Assembly: GCF_000316665.1 (NCBI RefSeq)
Contig: NC_019678.1
Span: 1,860,001-1,924,000 of the forward strand
Direction: 5' to 3'
DNA length: 64,000 bases
Origin: Rivularia sp. PCC 7116
GTDB taxonomy: Bacteria; Cyanobacteriota; Cyanobacteriia; Cyanobacteriales; Nostocaceae
Shown here: piece after piece, positions 56,406-64,000 of the stretch
Layout of the letters: the number at the start of each line of letters is the position of its first letter
Position numbering within the stretch: position 1 is the first letter of the stretch
Program-made: the position numbers and the translations under genes
The notes under the pieces: model-generated
The model's database searches: none
What the model was told of the DNA's origin: nothing
The model's input: the letters and a program-made list of their open reading frames with translations, nothing else

Positions 56406-56428
56406 GAGACGTAGCAGTGCTACGTCTC
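56406..56428. repeat. Palindromic dispersed repeat, second copy
   Basis: The same 23-base palindrome as at 6592-6614 with the centre base changed. It follows the MIF gene stop by 20 bases and may serve as a terminator. A half-site recurs at 56720-56730. Confidence 0.75.
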
Positions 56429-56487
56429 CAATAACGTTGAATCATCATTTTATACTTTGAATAAACAGCACTCAGATTAGTAAATTA

Positions 56488-56715
56488 GTAGGTTGGGTTG
56501 CGCTTCGCTTAACCCAACGCGGGTGTTGGGTTACTCTATCTCCCGGAGGGAGACGCTTCGCTAACGAGAAAGCTCCGCTTACACCCCGTTCAACCCCAAT
56601 ACGGTTCAGTTAAGAAATTTATCAGTTGAGACAAGCAGGGTGAGCAGAGGGAGCAGAGGGAGCAGGGGGAGAAAATATTGCTTATCTGAACTGTATTGCG
56701 TTCAACCCAACCTAC
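56488..56715. mobile_element. Inverted-repeat element with GTAGGTTGGGTTG ends
   Basis: gtaggttgggttg (56488-56500) and its exact complement (56703-56715) form 13-bp terminal repeats. It is 228 bp now, but about 116 bp before the inner insertion at 56597-56698. It belongs to the same end family as 16568-16752. Confidence 0.8.
56597..56698. mobile_element. 102-bp MITE nested in another element, 10-bp target duplication
   Basis: The ends caatacggttcag and ctgaactgtattg are inverted repeats (12 of 13). The target cgttcaaccc is present at 56587-56596 and 56699-56708. The inside has gagcagag-type tandem repeats. It is non-coding. Confidence 0.88.
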
Positions 56716-56908
56716 CTTCTGCTACGTCTCAAATAATGTTAAATTATCGCTTCATGTTTTTAATAAGCAGCGACGAGTTTATACAGGTATAGCCATTTTT
56801 ATTTTAGTAAAATATAATATCTATATGGGTATAGTAAGTAACTTTAAATACTTTTAACCCTTAGAAATACGTTTGATTAAAACCCCATATTTAATATTTC
56901 AGAAAACA

Positions 56909-57472
56909 ATGGATTTTTTGACTGTATCAAGCCTAATGGTTGCGCTTGTTAATATTTTCACTTGGCTAGAAAATATATTTTTTGCTGTTTTACATTGGTT
57001 AGGAGATTTTAGTAAAGCTGTTGTCAGTATTTTACCCAATTTATTAAGTTGGTTTGGAACCAAAGCTTTTACATCGTTTTGTTGGTTGGAAGATATCGGT
57101 AAAAATTTAATTGGTATTTTCTCTAATATATTGAGTTGGCTAGGAACAAAATTTTTTATAGCTTTGTATTGGTTCGGAGATTTGACTAAAACTTTAATTA
57201 AAACAGTAAATCTTTTCCTTGGTTCCTTTAGTGATTACAAAATAATTATAATATTATATTCTTGTGTGTGGTTAAGTATAATTTTTATGATATGGTTTTT
57301 ATATACTTTAACAAAAAGTCATTTGGAAAAAATTGCGGTTTTGCAAGAAAAGCAATATCTTTTACAAGAAAAGCAACATGAATATGAAATTAAACAACTT
57401 AATCACAAAGCTAGAAATAGAATAATTGGCACAATAGTTAATAAAGTATTACCCTTTTTACTAATCCCCTAA
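56909..57472 (+). CDS. Membrane protein with three internal repeats, unknown function
   Basis: I start at ATG 56909 (MDFLTVSSLMVALV); the frame is open to a TTG 12 codons upstream. 187 residues. Residues ~12-110 contain about three copies of a ~32-residue unit of the form (N)(I/L)xxW(L/F)xxxxFxxxxWxxDxxK, rich in Trp, Phe and Leu. A membrane helix follows (~115-138), then a charged coiled coil (~142-172, with the repeated LQEKQ) and a hydrophobic end. I do not recognise the family; the repeats may lie along or span the membrane. Confidence 0.6.
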   Translation: MDFLTVSSLMVALVNIFTWLENIFFAVLHWLGDFSKAVVSILPNLLSWFGTKAFTSFCWLEDIGKNLIGIFSNILSWLGTKFFIALYWFGDLTKTLIKTVNLFLGSFSDYKIIIILYSCVWLSIIFMIWFLYTLTKSHLEKIAVLQEKQYLLQEKQHEYEIKQLNHKARNRIIGTIVNKVLPFLLIP

Positions 57473-57507
57473 GAAATTAATTACTTGTCTTTAAACAACT
57501 TTCGCTG

Positions 57508-57541
57508 TTAGCCGAAGAATTTAATTCTTCGGCTATTTTAA
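57508..57541 (+). terminator. Terminator after the repeat membrane gene
   Basis: Arms agccgaagaatt (57510-57521) and its complement (57523-57534) pair perfectly and are followed by T-rich DNA. Confidence 0.75.
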
Positions 57542-57709
57542 TATTTATACTAAAACATTATCTATCAACTTCTTCCCAGAGAAAATTTATAATCACTGTG
57601 TAAATCCTTTATTCTTAAATTTATTTGATAAATCCACACTCTGCCGACAATTAAAACCCCAAATAATCTACCATAGGGACTTAGCCTTCTCAAAAATCCT
57701 AATTCCACT

Positions 57710-58831
57710 ATGTCTGTCAAAACTGTAGCTTCTTCCAAACCACCCACACCTGAATATCCAAAAATCTCTATCCCTCCTTTATTGGGAGCATCTCTAGAAG
57801 AATTAACTGCTTGGGTACAAGCACAGGAACAACCAGCTTACAGAGGAAAACAGTTACATCAGTGGATATATCAAAGAGGTGTTCGTTCTTTAACTGATAT
57901 CACAGTATTTTCTAAACAATGGCGGGAATCTGTAGCCGAAATTCCCATCGGACGTTCTCAATTACGACATAGTTCTACAGCACCCGACGGTACAGTAAAG
58001 TATCTTTTAGAACTGGCAGATGGCGAAATTATAGAAACTGTCGGTATGCCAACTTTCAAAAGATGGGGAAAAAGTAGGAATCGACAAGCAGATAATCCAG
58101 ACGCTTTAGAACGTTTAACAGTTTGCGTTTCTACTCAAGTTGGTTGTCCGATGGCTTGCGATTTTTGTGCTACTGGTAAAGGAGGTTACCAGCGAAATCT
58201 GACTCGTAGCGAAATTGTAGACCAAGTTTTAACCGTACAGGAAGATTTTGGACAACGAGTTAGTCATATTGTGTTGATGGGTATGGGCGAGCCGTTGTTA
58301 AATGTGGATAATACTTTAGGCGCAATTCAATGTCTTAATAAAGATGTGGGAATCGGACAGCGTAACTTAACTCTTTCTACAGTAGGTATTCCCGGACGTA
58401 TTCGTCACTTAGCAAAATATCGTTTACAAGTAACCCTCGCTGTTAGTCTTCACGCACCAAATCAAGAGTTACGAGAGGAAATTATTCCCAGCGCTCGTAA
58501 ATTCCCAATTGAAGAATTATTTGCTGAATGTCGCGATTACGTAGAGATGACGGGACGGCGCGTATCTTTTGAATACATATTACTTGCAGGTGTAAATGAC
58601 CTTCCAGAACACGCACATCAACTATCGAGACAGTTACGCGGATTTCAATGTCATGTAAATTTAATTCCCTATAATCCTATCCAAGAAGTAGATTACAAAC
58701 GCCCAAATAGCGAACGAATTCAAGCTTTTGTATATGCTTTAGAAAAACACCATACCGCACACAGCGTCCGTTACTCCCGTGGCTTAGAAACAGATGCTGC
58801 TTGCGGACAGTTGCGAGCCAGTAAAAAATAG
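57710..58831 (+). CDS. rlmN: 23S rRNA/tRNA adenine C2-methyltransferase
   Basis: 373-residue radical SAM enzyme that methylates A2503 of 23S rRNA and A37 of some tRNAs. The iron-sulfur motif CPMACDFC gives C146, C150 and C153. The conserved [26 protein letters not shown], and the C-terminal [14 protein letters not shown] with the second catalytic Cys are all present. Start ATG 57710. The stop TAG is followed at once by gggtaat heptamers. Confidence 0.96.
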   Translation: MSVKTVASSKPPTPEYPKISIPPLLGASLEELTAWVQAQEQPAYRGKQLHQWIYQRGVRSLTDITVFSKQWRESVAEIPIGRSQLRHSSTAPDGTVKYLLELADGEIIETVGMPTFKRWGKSRNRQADNPDALERLTVCVSTQVGCPMACDFCATGKGGYQRNLTRSEIVDQVLTVQEDFGQRVSHIVLMGMGEPLLNVDNTLGAIQCLNKDVGIGQRNLTLSTVGIPGRIRHLAKYRLQVTLAVSLHAPNQELREEIIPSARKFPIEELFAECRDYVEMTGRRVSFEYILLAGVNDLPEHAHQLSRQLRGFQCHVNLIPYNPIQEVDYKRPNSERIQAFVYALEKHHTAHSVRYSRGLETDAACGQLRASKK

Positions 58832-58918
58832 GTAATGGGTAATGGGTAATGGGTAATAGGTAAAGAAATTATTCTCAACTACTAACTACCAACTACCAAT
58901 TACCAATTACCAATTCTC
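58829..58918. repeat. STRR array between rlmN and the small zinc protein gene
   Basis: Units of ggtaatg(g) at 58831-58860 and of taccaac/taccaat at about 58885-58912 face each other, so the RNA could fold into a hairpin between these convergent genes. Confidence 0.85.
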
Positions 58919-59096
58919 ACTTTTTTGCATAAATACCGGGAGCGTAAGCTTCAATAACTTTTCCGGTACGGGTACAGTTAATCATTAAATAATCGCAATT
59001 TGCACAGCTTGTGCGACATATTTGACTTTCACAAATATTATGTCTTTCACATTTGCTACCACAATTGGGACAGCAAACTTTTTGTATTATTCGCAT
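58917..59096 (-). CDS. Small four-cysteine-cluster zinc protein
   Basis: I start at ATG 59096 (MRIIQKVCCPNCGSKCERH); 17 residues upstream do not fit the family. 59 residues with a zinc ribbon: CPNCGSKCERH and CRTSCANCDYLMINC, ending GKVIEAYAPGIYAKK. Cyanobacterial relatives are often labelled as replication restart helicase PriA, which cannot be correct for a protein this small. It is probably a nucleic-acid-binding zinc finger. The function is unknown. Confidence 0.7.
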   Translation of the reverse strand: MRIIQKVCCPNCGSKCERHNICESQICRTSCANCDYLMINCTRTGKVIEAYAPGIYAKK

Positions 59097-59967
59097 TCCG
59101 ATTTTTAAGCCTCTTTTTAGTCTTTTTTTTGAAACAGTTATATGCAATCGTCACTTATGTTCAATATGTTAAACTCGTAAATTTTGATATAAATAGATTC
59201 GGATATATTTTTGACTATTGTTCAAAACAAACTTATTCATATATTTTCTTATTCTCTACTTTTTGAGAAAATTTTTCATCCAACTTTGGATATAAAAACT
59301 ATCAACTAAATGCAATTTGTCTCTTTCTACGCGGCAATTTTCATTGCTCAGCTTTGAGACCGCCTTGTTTATAGTCATTCCAGGATAACCTAATTTAATT
59401 TTCGATATGTAAAAACATTATTATTTTTTAAGCAAGTTTTGCCGATACCAGTTTGATAGTTCAGATAAAAATATATGAAGCCATGACTATATAGATTTAT
59501 GGAGAATATGAAGAAGTAGAGGGGAAAACGCTAAAATTCAATCAAATATTCCAAAAAATCTCGCTTAAATTATTTATTTTATTTGCTAATCTAAGATTAG
59601 GTAATGGCTAATGAAATAGGGTAATTGATAGTTGATTTGACAGCTTTCAGTTACCCATCTTTTTTATACATGTTGATATTCGCTGTAGAAAATGCCCAAC
59701 AATAGCTATTCACCCTTTATCTTGAATTGCCAAAATTTCTCTCCTCAAACAAATATTGTTGATTTTTGGTAATTGTAGAGCTATCGCAGCTTTCATAGGA
59801 ATTAAAGTCTTTTAAAGCCTTTTACAAATCGTTACAGATAGGAAACAGATGTGAAACCCTTTATGTAACCTTTAATAATGATTAAAAATATTGTTGGTAT
59901 CACCGCATACTTACATTCAAAGCTCAGTTTGCTGTTATTATTTCTCATGCATTTATAACGATAAAAA
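59097..59967. other. Spacer upstream of the DUF4212/symporter operon
   Basis: About 870 bases with no supportable gene. It is AT-rich and probably carries the promoters of the small zinc protein (minus) and the symporter pair (plus). No defined operator was recognised. Confidence 0.4.
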
Positions 59968-60222
59968 ATGAATAACGAAAACTACCGCGCTTATTGGCGG
60001 AAAAATGTCGCTTTAATTCGCAATCTTTTAATAGTTTGGGCAACGGTATCCTTAGTATTTAGTATTTTGCTAGTCGAACCCTTAAATGCAATCCGTTTTT
60101 TTGGGGTACCCTTCGGCTTTTGGATGGCACAGCAAGGTTCAATCCTAGTATTTGTGGTGTTGATTTTTATTTACGCCGTGCAAATGGATAAATTAGACCG
60201 CGAACATAATATTAAAAGGTAG
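59968..60222 (+). CDS. DUF4212 small symporter subunit
   Basis: 84 residues with two membrane helices (~20-42 and ~52-73). It matches DUF4212 (YWRKNVALIRNLLIVWATVS, FGVPFGFWMAQQGSI, VFVVLIFIYAVQMDKLDRE). Family members are encoded directly before solute:sodium symporters and are thought to be accessory subunits. The gap to the symporter gene is 9 bases, so the two are translated together. Start ATG 59968. Confidence 0.9.
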   Translation: MNNENYRAYWRKNVALIRNLLIVWATVSLVFSILLVEPLNAIRFFGVPFGFWMAQQGSILVFVVLIFIYAVQMDKLDREHNIKR

Positions 60223-60231
60223 GGTATAGCT

Positions 60232-61908
60232 GTGTCAGTAGAAATTTGGACAATTTTATTTGTTGGCGCTTCGTTTTTAATTTACGTTTACATTGGTTGG
60301 CAGTCTCGGGTTAAAGATAGTAAGGGCTTTTTTGTCGCTGGGCAAGGTGTACCCGCTTTGGCTAATGGTGCAGCTACAGCCGCAGACTGGATGTCGGCAG
60401 CTTCGTTTATTTCGATGGCTGGGTTAATTTCTTTCTTGGGTTACGATGGCTCAATTTACCTGATGGGTTGGACTGGAGGTTACGTACTTCTAGCCTTACT
60501 ACTAGCTCCATACCTACGAAAATTTGGTAAATACACGGTTCCCGACTTTGTAGGCGATCGCTATTATTCGCAGTTCGCTCGACTGGTTGCTGTAATATGC
60601 GCTATCTTTGTTTCTCTGACTTATGTAGCGGGACAAATGCGGGGTGTTGGTATTGTTTTCAGCCGATTTTTGCAAGTCGATATCAATACTGGTGTAATCA
60701 TCGGTATGGTGATTGTGGGTTTTTTCGCCGTATTGGGAGGAATGAAGGGCATTACCTGGACGCAAGTGGCACAGTACTGCGTTTTAATTATTGCTTATTT
60801 GATTCCAGCAATTGCAATCGCCGTTTATCTTACAGGTAATCCGATTCCGCAATTTGCATTTACCTTTAGCGATATTGCCGATAAATTAAACGCCGTTCAA
60901 CTTGACTTGGGTTTTGAGGAATATACCAAGCCGTTTGCCAACAAAACAATGTTGGACGTACTGTTTATTACCATTGCTTTGATGGTTGGAACCGCAGGTT
61001 TACCCCACGTAATCGTTAGATTTTACACGGTTCCCAACGTCCGCGCCGCTCGTTACTCTGCTGGTTGGGCATTATTATTAATAGCCATACTTTATACCAC
61101 TGCTCCAGCCCTTTCGATGTTTGCTCGCTATAACTTAATTGATTCACTGCACGACAAAACTGTTACAGAAGTGCAGCAGTTAGATTGGGCGAAAAAATGG
61201 GAAAGTACCGGATTATTAGCTTTTGAAGATAAAAACGGTGATGGAAAATTACAGTTAACTCCAGACAAAGAAAGTAACGAAATCACAATTGATAGAGATA
61301 TCATCGTACTTTCCACCCCAGAAGTAGCCAAACTTGCACCTTGGGTAATTGCTTTAGTAGCAGCAGGAGGATTAGCAGCAGCCTTATCTACAGCATCTGG
61401 TTTACTGCTGGTAATTTCAAGTTCCATTGCTCACGACGTTTATTTCCGAATGATTAATCCCCATGCATCGGAAAGTAGGCGGGTATTCGTCGGCAGAATT
61501 ATGGTAGGTTTCGCCTTGGTAGTCGCCGGATATTTTGGAGTCAACCCGCCAGGGTTTGTAGCGCAAGTAGTAGCATTTGCTTTTGGTTTAGCAGCAGCTA
61601 GTTTTTTCCCTGCGATATTCTTAGGAATATTTGATAAACGTACCAATAAAGAAGGTGCGATCGCCGGAATGTTAACGGGCTTAATTTTTACCACTGCCTA
61701 TATCGTCGGCGTAAAATTTGCCGGAATGCCTACATGGTTCTTCGGTGTTTCCGCCGAAGGAATCGGTACATTAGGTATGGTAATTAACTTAATCGTAACT
61801 TTAATAGTTTCCCGTTTAACACCACCACCACCAGCGGAAATTCAAGCCTTAGTAGAAGACTTGCGTAGTCCAATTGTAGAAGAAGATACAGCTACAGCGG
61901 TGCATTAG
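60232..61908 (+). CDS. Sodium:solute symporter (VC_2705/ActP-like)
   Basis: 558 residues, about 13 helices, SSS family (TC 2.A.21). Features: GFFVAGQGVPALANGAATAA, DWMSAASFISMAGLI, GTAGLPHVIVRFYTVP, and GGLAAALSTASGLLLVISSS. A ~60-residue hydrophilic insertion (~305-360, KNGDGKLQLTPDKES) contains a DxNGDGK calcium-binding-like loop. With the DUF4212 partner it probably imports a monocarboxylate such as acetate or pyruvate; the substrate is inferred. The start is GTG at 60232. Confidence 0.9.
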   Translation: MSVEIWTILFVGASFLIYVYIGWQSRVKDSKGFFVAGQGVPALANGAATAADWMSAASFISMAGLISFLGYDGSIYLMGWTGGYVLLALLLAPYLRKFGKYTVPDFVGDRYYSQFARLVAVICAIFVSLTYVAGQMRGVGIVFSRFLQVDINTGVIIGMVIVGFFAVLGGMKGITWTQVAQYCVLIIAYLIPAIAIAVYLTGNPIPQFAFTFSDIADKLNAVQLDLGFEEYTKPFANKTMLDVLFITIALMVGTAGLPHVIVRFYTVPNVRAARYSAGWALLLIAILYTTAPALSMFARYNLIDSLHDKTVTEVQQLDWAKKWESTGLLAFEDKNGDGKLQLTPDKESNEITIDRDIIVLSTPEVAKLAPWVIALVAAGGLAAALSTASGLLLVISSSIAHDVYFRMINPHASESRRVFVGRIMVGFALVVAGYFGVNPPGFVAQVVAFAFGLAAASFFPAIFLGIFDKRTNKEGAIAGMLTGLIFTTAYIVGVKFAGMPTWFFGVSAEGIGTLGMVINLIVTLIVSRLTPPPPAEIQALVEDLRSPIVEEDTATAVH

Positions 61909-61917
61909 GAATATGGG

Positions 61918-61980
61918 TAATAGGTAATTGGGCATTGGGCATTGGGCATTGGGCATTTGTCCTATACCCAATGCCCATTA
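61918..61980. repeat. STRR array with internal inversion between convergent genes
   Basis: Four gggcatt units (61930-61956) are followed by the inverted form acccaatgccc (61968-61978), so the RNA can form a hairpin. It may serve as a shared terminator for the symporter and era genes. Confidence 0.85.
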
Positions 61981-62934
61981 CTCTTCAACTCTATATCCCA
62001 ATTCCGCCAATCTTATGCGTGAATGTCGCCATTTTGCTTGTACTCTGACGAATAATTCCAAGTAAACCTTGCCTGCAATTAACTTTTGAATTTGTTCCCT
62101 GGCAGCGCTGCCAATAGATTTAAGCATTCCTCCACCTTTCCCAATCAAAATGCCTTTTTGGGAATCGCGTTCAACGTTAATTGTTGCCAGCACGCGAGTT
62201 AATTTCGGTGTTTCTTCAACTAAGTCGATGCTGACAGCTACCGAGTGGGGTACTTCTTCGCGAGTCAGCAACAAAATCTGTTCTCGAATTAATTCACCCA
62301 TAATAAAGCGTTCGGGTTGGTCGGTGACTAAATCGGGAGGATAATAATATGGTCCTGGTTCTAAATGTTGTATTAATAATTTTTGTACTTCGAGAAGCCT
62401 ATCACCTGTTTTCGCAGAAAATTTTGCTGTTTGCCATTCCCCAACGCCAGCTAATTCCAAGTAACTTTCGTCTATCAACTGAGAATCTTCAGGTTGACTA
62501 TCAATTTTATTAATACCCAAAATTACCGGCGTAGTAGTACGTTCGAGTAACGAAGCAATATACTTGTCTCCACCACCGCAAGCAGTACTACCATCAACTA
62601 CAAATAATAAAACATCAACAGATTCGATAGCTATTTTGGCATTCCTTACCAAAACTTCCCCCAACTGATGATGGGGTTTATGAATTCCTGGTGTATCTAC
62701 AAAAATTAGTTGTGCTTCTTCTGTAGTTAAAATACCCCGCAGTCGATTCCGCGTAGTTTGAGCTACTGGTGATGTAATCGCAATTTTTTGACCAACTAAT
62801 TGATTCATTAAAGTAGATTTACCGACATTCGGACGACCGATAATACCGATAAAACCCGACTTAAATCCGGGAGGAGCCTGGGGAATTAAAACTTCTCCCG
62901 CAAGAGAAAAGTTGTTATCTTGAATACTATTCAC
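61978..62934 (-). CDS. era: GTPase Era
   Basis: 318 residues. The GTPase domain has G1 GRPNVGKS (33-40), switch region AQTTRNRLRGI, G3 DTPG and G4 NKID. A C-terminal KH domain (ERDSQKGILIGKGGGMLKSIG) binds the 3' end of 16S rRNA during small-subunit assembly. The ~25-residue N-terminal lead is variable. Start ATG 62934. Its last codons touch the heptamer array. Confidence 0.96.
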   Translation of the reverse strand: MNSIQDNNFSLAGEVLIPQAPPGFKSGFIGIIGRPNVGKSTLMNQLVGQKIAITSPVAQTTRNRLRGILTTEEAQLIFVDTPGIHKPHHQLGEVLVRNAKIAIESVDVLLFVVDGSTACGGGDKYIASLLERTTTPVILGINKIDSQPEDSQLIDESYLELAGVGEWQTAKFSAKTGDRLLEVQKLLIQHLEPGPYYYPPDLVTDQPERFIMGELIREQILLLTREEVPHSVAVSIDLVEETPKLTRVLATINVERDSQKGILIGKGGGMLKSIGSAAREQIQKLIAGKVYLELFVRVQAKWRHSRIRLAELGYRVEE

Positions 62935-63312
62935 TTAAAACAATTATCAGTTATTTTATTATTAGCTCAGTCATGAAATATAAGTTCTATTTTGCAAGAT
63001 TACTAAATATAAATGCTGTTAATCGCAGCCGCTCAATTAGTAATAGAGCCTGAATTCATTGCTAGTAAACTTAATTAATCCTTTTGCTTATAATATAACG
63101 TTCAATTGATAGATATTTTATCTTTATTCACGCACGAATAACACTAAACGGAGTGAAATCAAATTTCGCCAAGTACCCAAAATTGCCAATTCAGCCGCAC
63201 TGCAACGGGGGAGGAAGAAATCGCCAGTGGAGAGAGAGGATGTAAATCCAAGATGCGGCAATCTTCCGTGAAACTCGAAGCTAACACTCACCCGTAGGGG
63301 AGTGTCGGTAGT
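62935..63312. other. Spacer with possible IS200/IS605-type right-end remnant
   Basis: 63130-63310 is more GC-rich than its surroundings. A frame ending around 63270 reads LQRGRKKSPVERED, and an acactc...gagtgt hairpin lies at 63282-63303. This looks like the tail of a TnpB-type gene plus a subterminal palindrome, but it is short and uncertain. No other gene is seen. Confidence 0.3.
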
Positions 63313-64000
63313 TCACATAATTCCTAATACAAACTCACCTTCATTTACCGATTGATTGGCAGAAACATCGTACACAAACCCATCTCTATCGGCAAAAATA
63401 TCTACTGTCGTAGGCAATTTACCTTGTTTATTAAAAATAAGAATTTGATAAATTTGTTCTCCAGCTCTTACCTCCCTACCAAGAGCAATTCTTGAATTAA
63501 TCATTCCACCAACGGTTGCATAATATTTTGTTACTTTACTTTTAGTTTTAAACATCATGTCATGATTGCGCTGTGGAATATCATCCAGTTGAAAATCATT
63601 TGATAAAACGCCCTTTTGTTTTAAATAATTTTTGATTCCTCTAACCCCTTTTGCCACTGAATCGGGAATCATTTCCATTCCTCTACCGAGTTCAAGCGTC
63701 CAAGCTTCCACATCAAATTTAATTGTTCTACCCAACTGCAAAAAACACTCTTCTAACGCTAACCAAGGTTTAATAAAAGCTTCGTCAAAAGCATCTCCGT
63801 CATATTCATCTAATAAAATGCCAAAATCGAGAAGAAAAAATTTCGCGCTTTCTTCGCGATCGCGAAAATAATATAGATAGTTTAAACCTTGATTAGTTGA
63901 GCTATGAATATCAATCAAGTAGTCTGCATCTAAGCTTAGAGATTGTAATTTGTAGCGAAATTTTTCAGTATAAGCTACCCCGCTATCGGAATTAACTTTA
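63313..64000 (-). CDS. Succinylglutamate desuccinylase/aspartoacylase family protein (partial)
   Basis: The reading frame is open through the right edge (translation from the edge includes VNSDSGVAYTEKF before DADYLIDIHSS), so the N-terminus is outside the window. At least 228 residues are present. The family zinc-ligand motif is D-x-H in LIDIHSS; the C-terminal barrel domain shows GGMINSRIALGREVRAGEQI and FADRDGFVYDVSANQSVNEGE. It is a predicted zinc-dependent deacylase of N-acyl amino acids. The first zinc motif (HxxE) cannot be checked here. Confidence 0.8.
   Translation of the reverse strand, partial: KVNSDSGVAYTEKFRYKLQSLSLDADYLIDIHSSTNQGLNYLYYFRDREESAKFFLLDFGILLDEYDGDAFDEAFIKPWLALEECFLQLGRTIKFDVEAWTLELGRGMEMIPDSVAKGVRGIKNYLKQKGVLSNDFQLDDIPQRNHDMMFKTKSKVTKYYATVGGMINSRIALGREVRAGEQIYQILIFNKQGKLPTTVDIFADRDGFVYDVSANQSVNEGEFVLGIM

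Noticed and set aside
58917-59096. PriA helicase
   Set aside because: The common label for this small zinc protein; it has no helicase domain.

Overview
The window is chromosomal DNA of a filamentous, very probably heterocyst-forming cyanobacterium (Rivularia/Calothrix/Nostocales type). The evidence is a set of cyanobacterial genes (ndhO, psaE, psb28, ycf66, a PAP/fibrillin protein, DUF3134, UPF0182), several HIP1 octamers (GCGATCGC), and many tandem 7-bp repeats (STRR type) and small inverted-repeat elements between genes. The sequence is AT-rich with long spacers. No rRNA, tRNA, CRISPR array or intact transposase gene was seen.

Layout. 1-16 kb: a small acidic lipoprotein, a UPF0182 membrane protein, an ArsR/DUF2087 regulator, a Na+/alanine-type symporter, a cytochrome P450, a decayed-looking RelE-type toxin pair, pgi, and an ACT-domain/Rossmann gene pair. 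16-27.2 kb: an accessory island entirely on the minus strand. It holds two paralogous three-gene cassettes (winged-helix protein, AAA-like ATPase, Mrr-like PD-(D/E)xK nuclease) and, upstream, a histone-H1-like Lys/Ala-rich protein that ends in the same winged-helix domain. I do not recognise this as a named system; it is the best candidate here for an undescribed defence or DNA-processing system. 27.5-42.2 kb: housekeeping and photosynthesis genes (ndhO, mutM, psaE, fibrillin, mraY, psb28, dtd, a CobW-type GTPase, cysS, an AI-2E-type permease, tldD/tldE, ycf66, a DivIVA-like gene, coaD).

42.4-52.5 kb: a second unusual region. It has two asparagine-synthetase-like enzymes that both lack the N-terminal glutaminase cysteine, a decarboxylase-fold (type III PLP) protein whose Schiff-base lysine is replaced by valine, a pair of zinc-ribbon membrane proteins with a TOPRIM-like segment, and a pentapeptide-repeat protein. 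53-64 kb: lgt, cobM, a flavin reductase, a MIF/tautomerase homologue, rlmN, a DUF4212/sodium:solute symporter pair, era, and a partial aspartoacylase-family gene that runs off the right edge.

The spacers record repeat invasion. Three small elements have both terminal inverted repeats and target duplications, two of them are nested inside other repeats, and one has a matching uninterrupted copy in the same window. Heptamer repeats also run into genes, supplying stop codons (mutM, cysS), a start region (the PLP-fold gene), a C-terminal tail (the AI-2E permease) and probably internal insertions (mutM, cysS).
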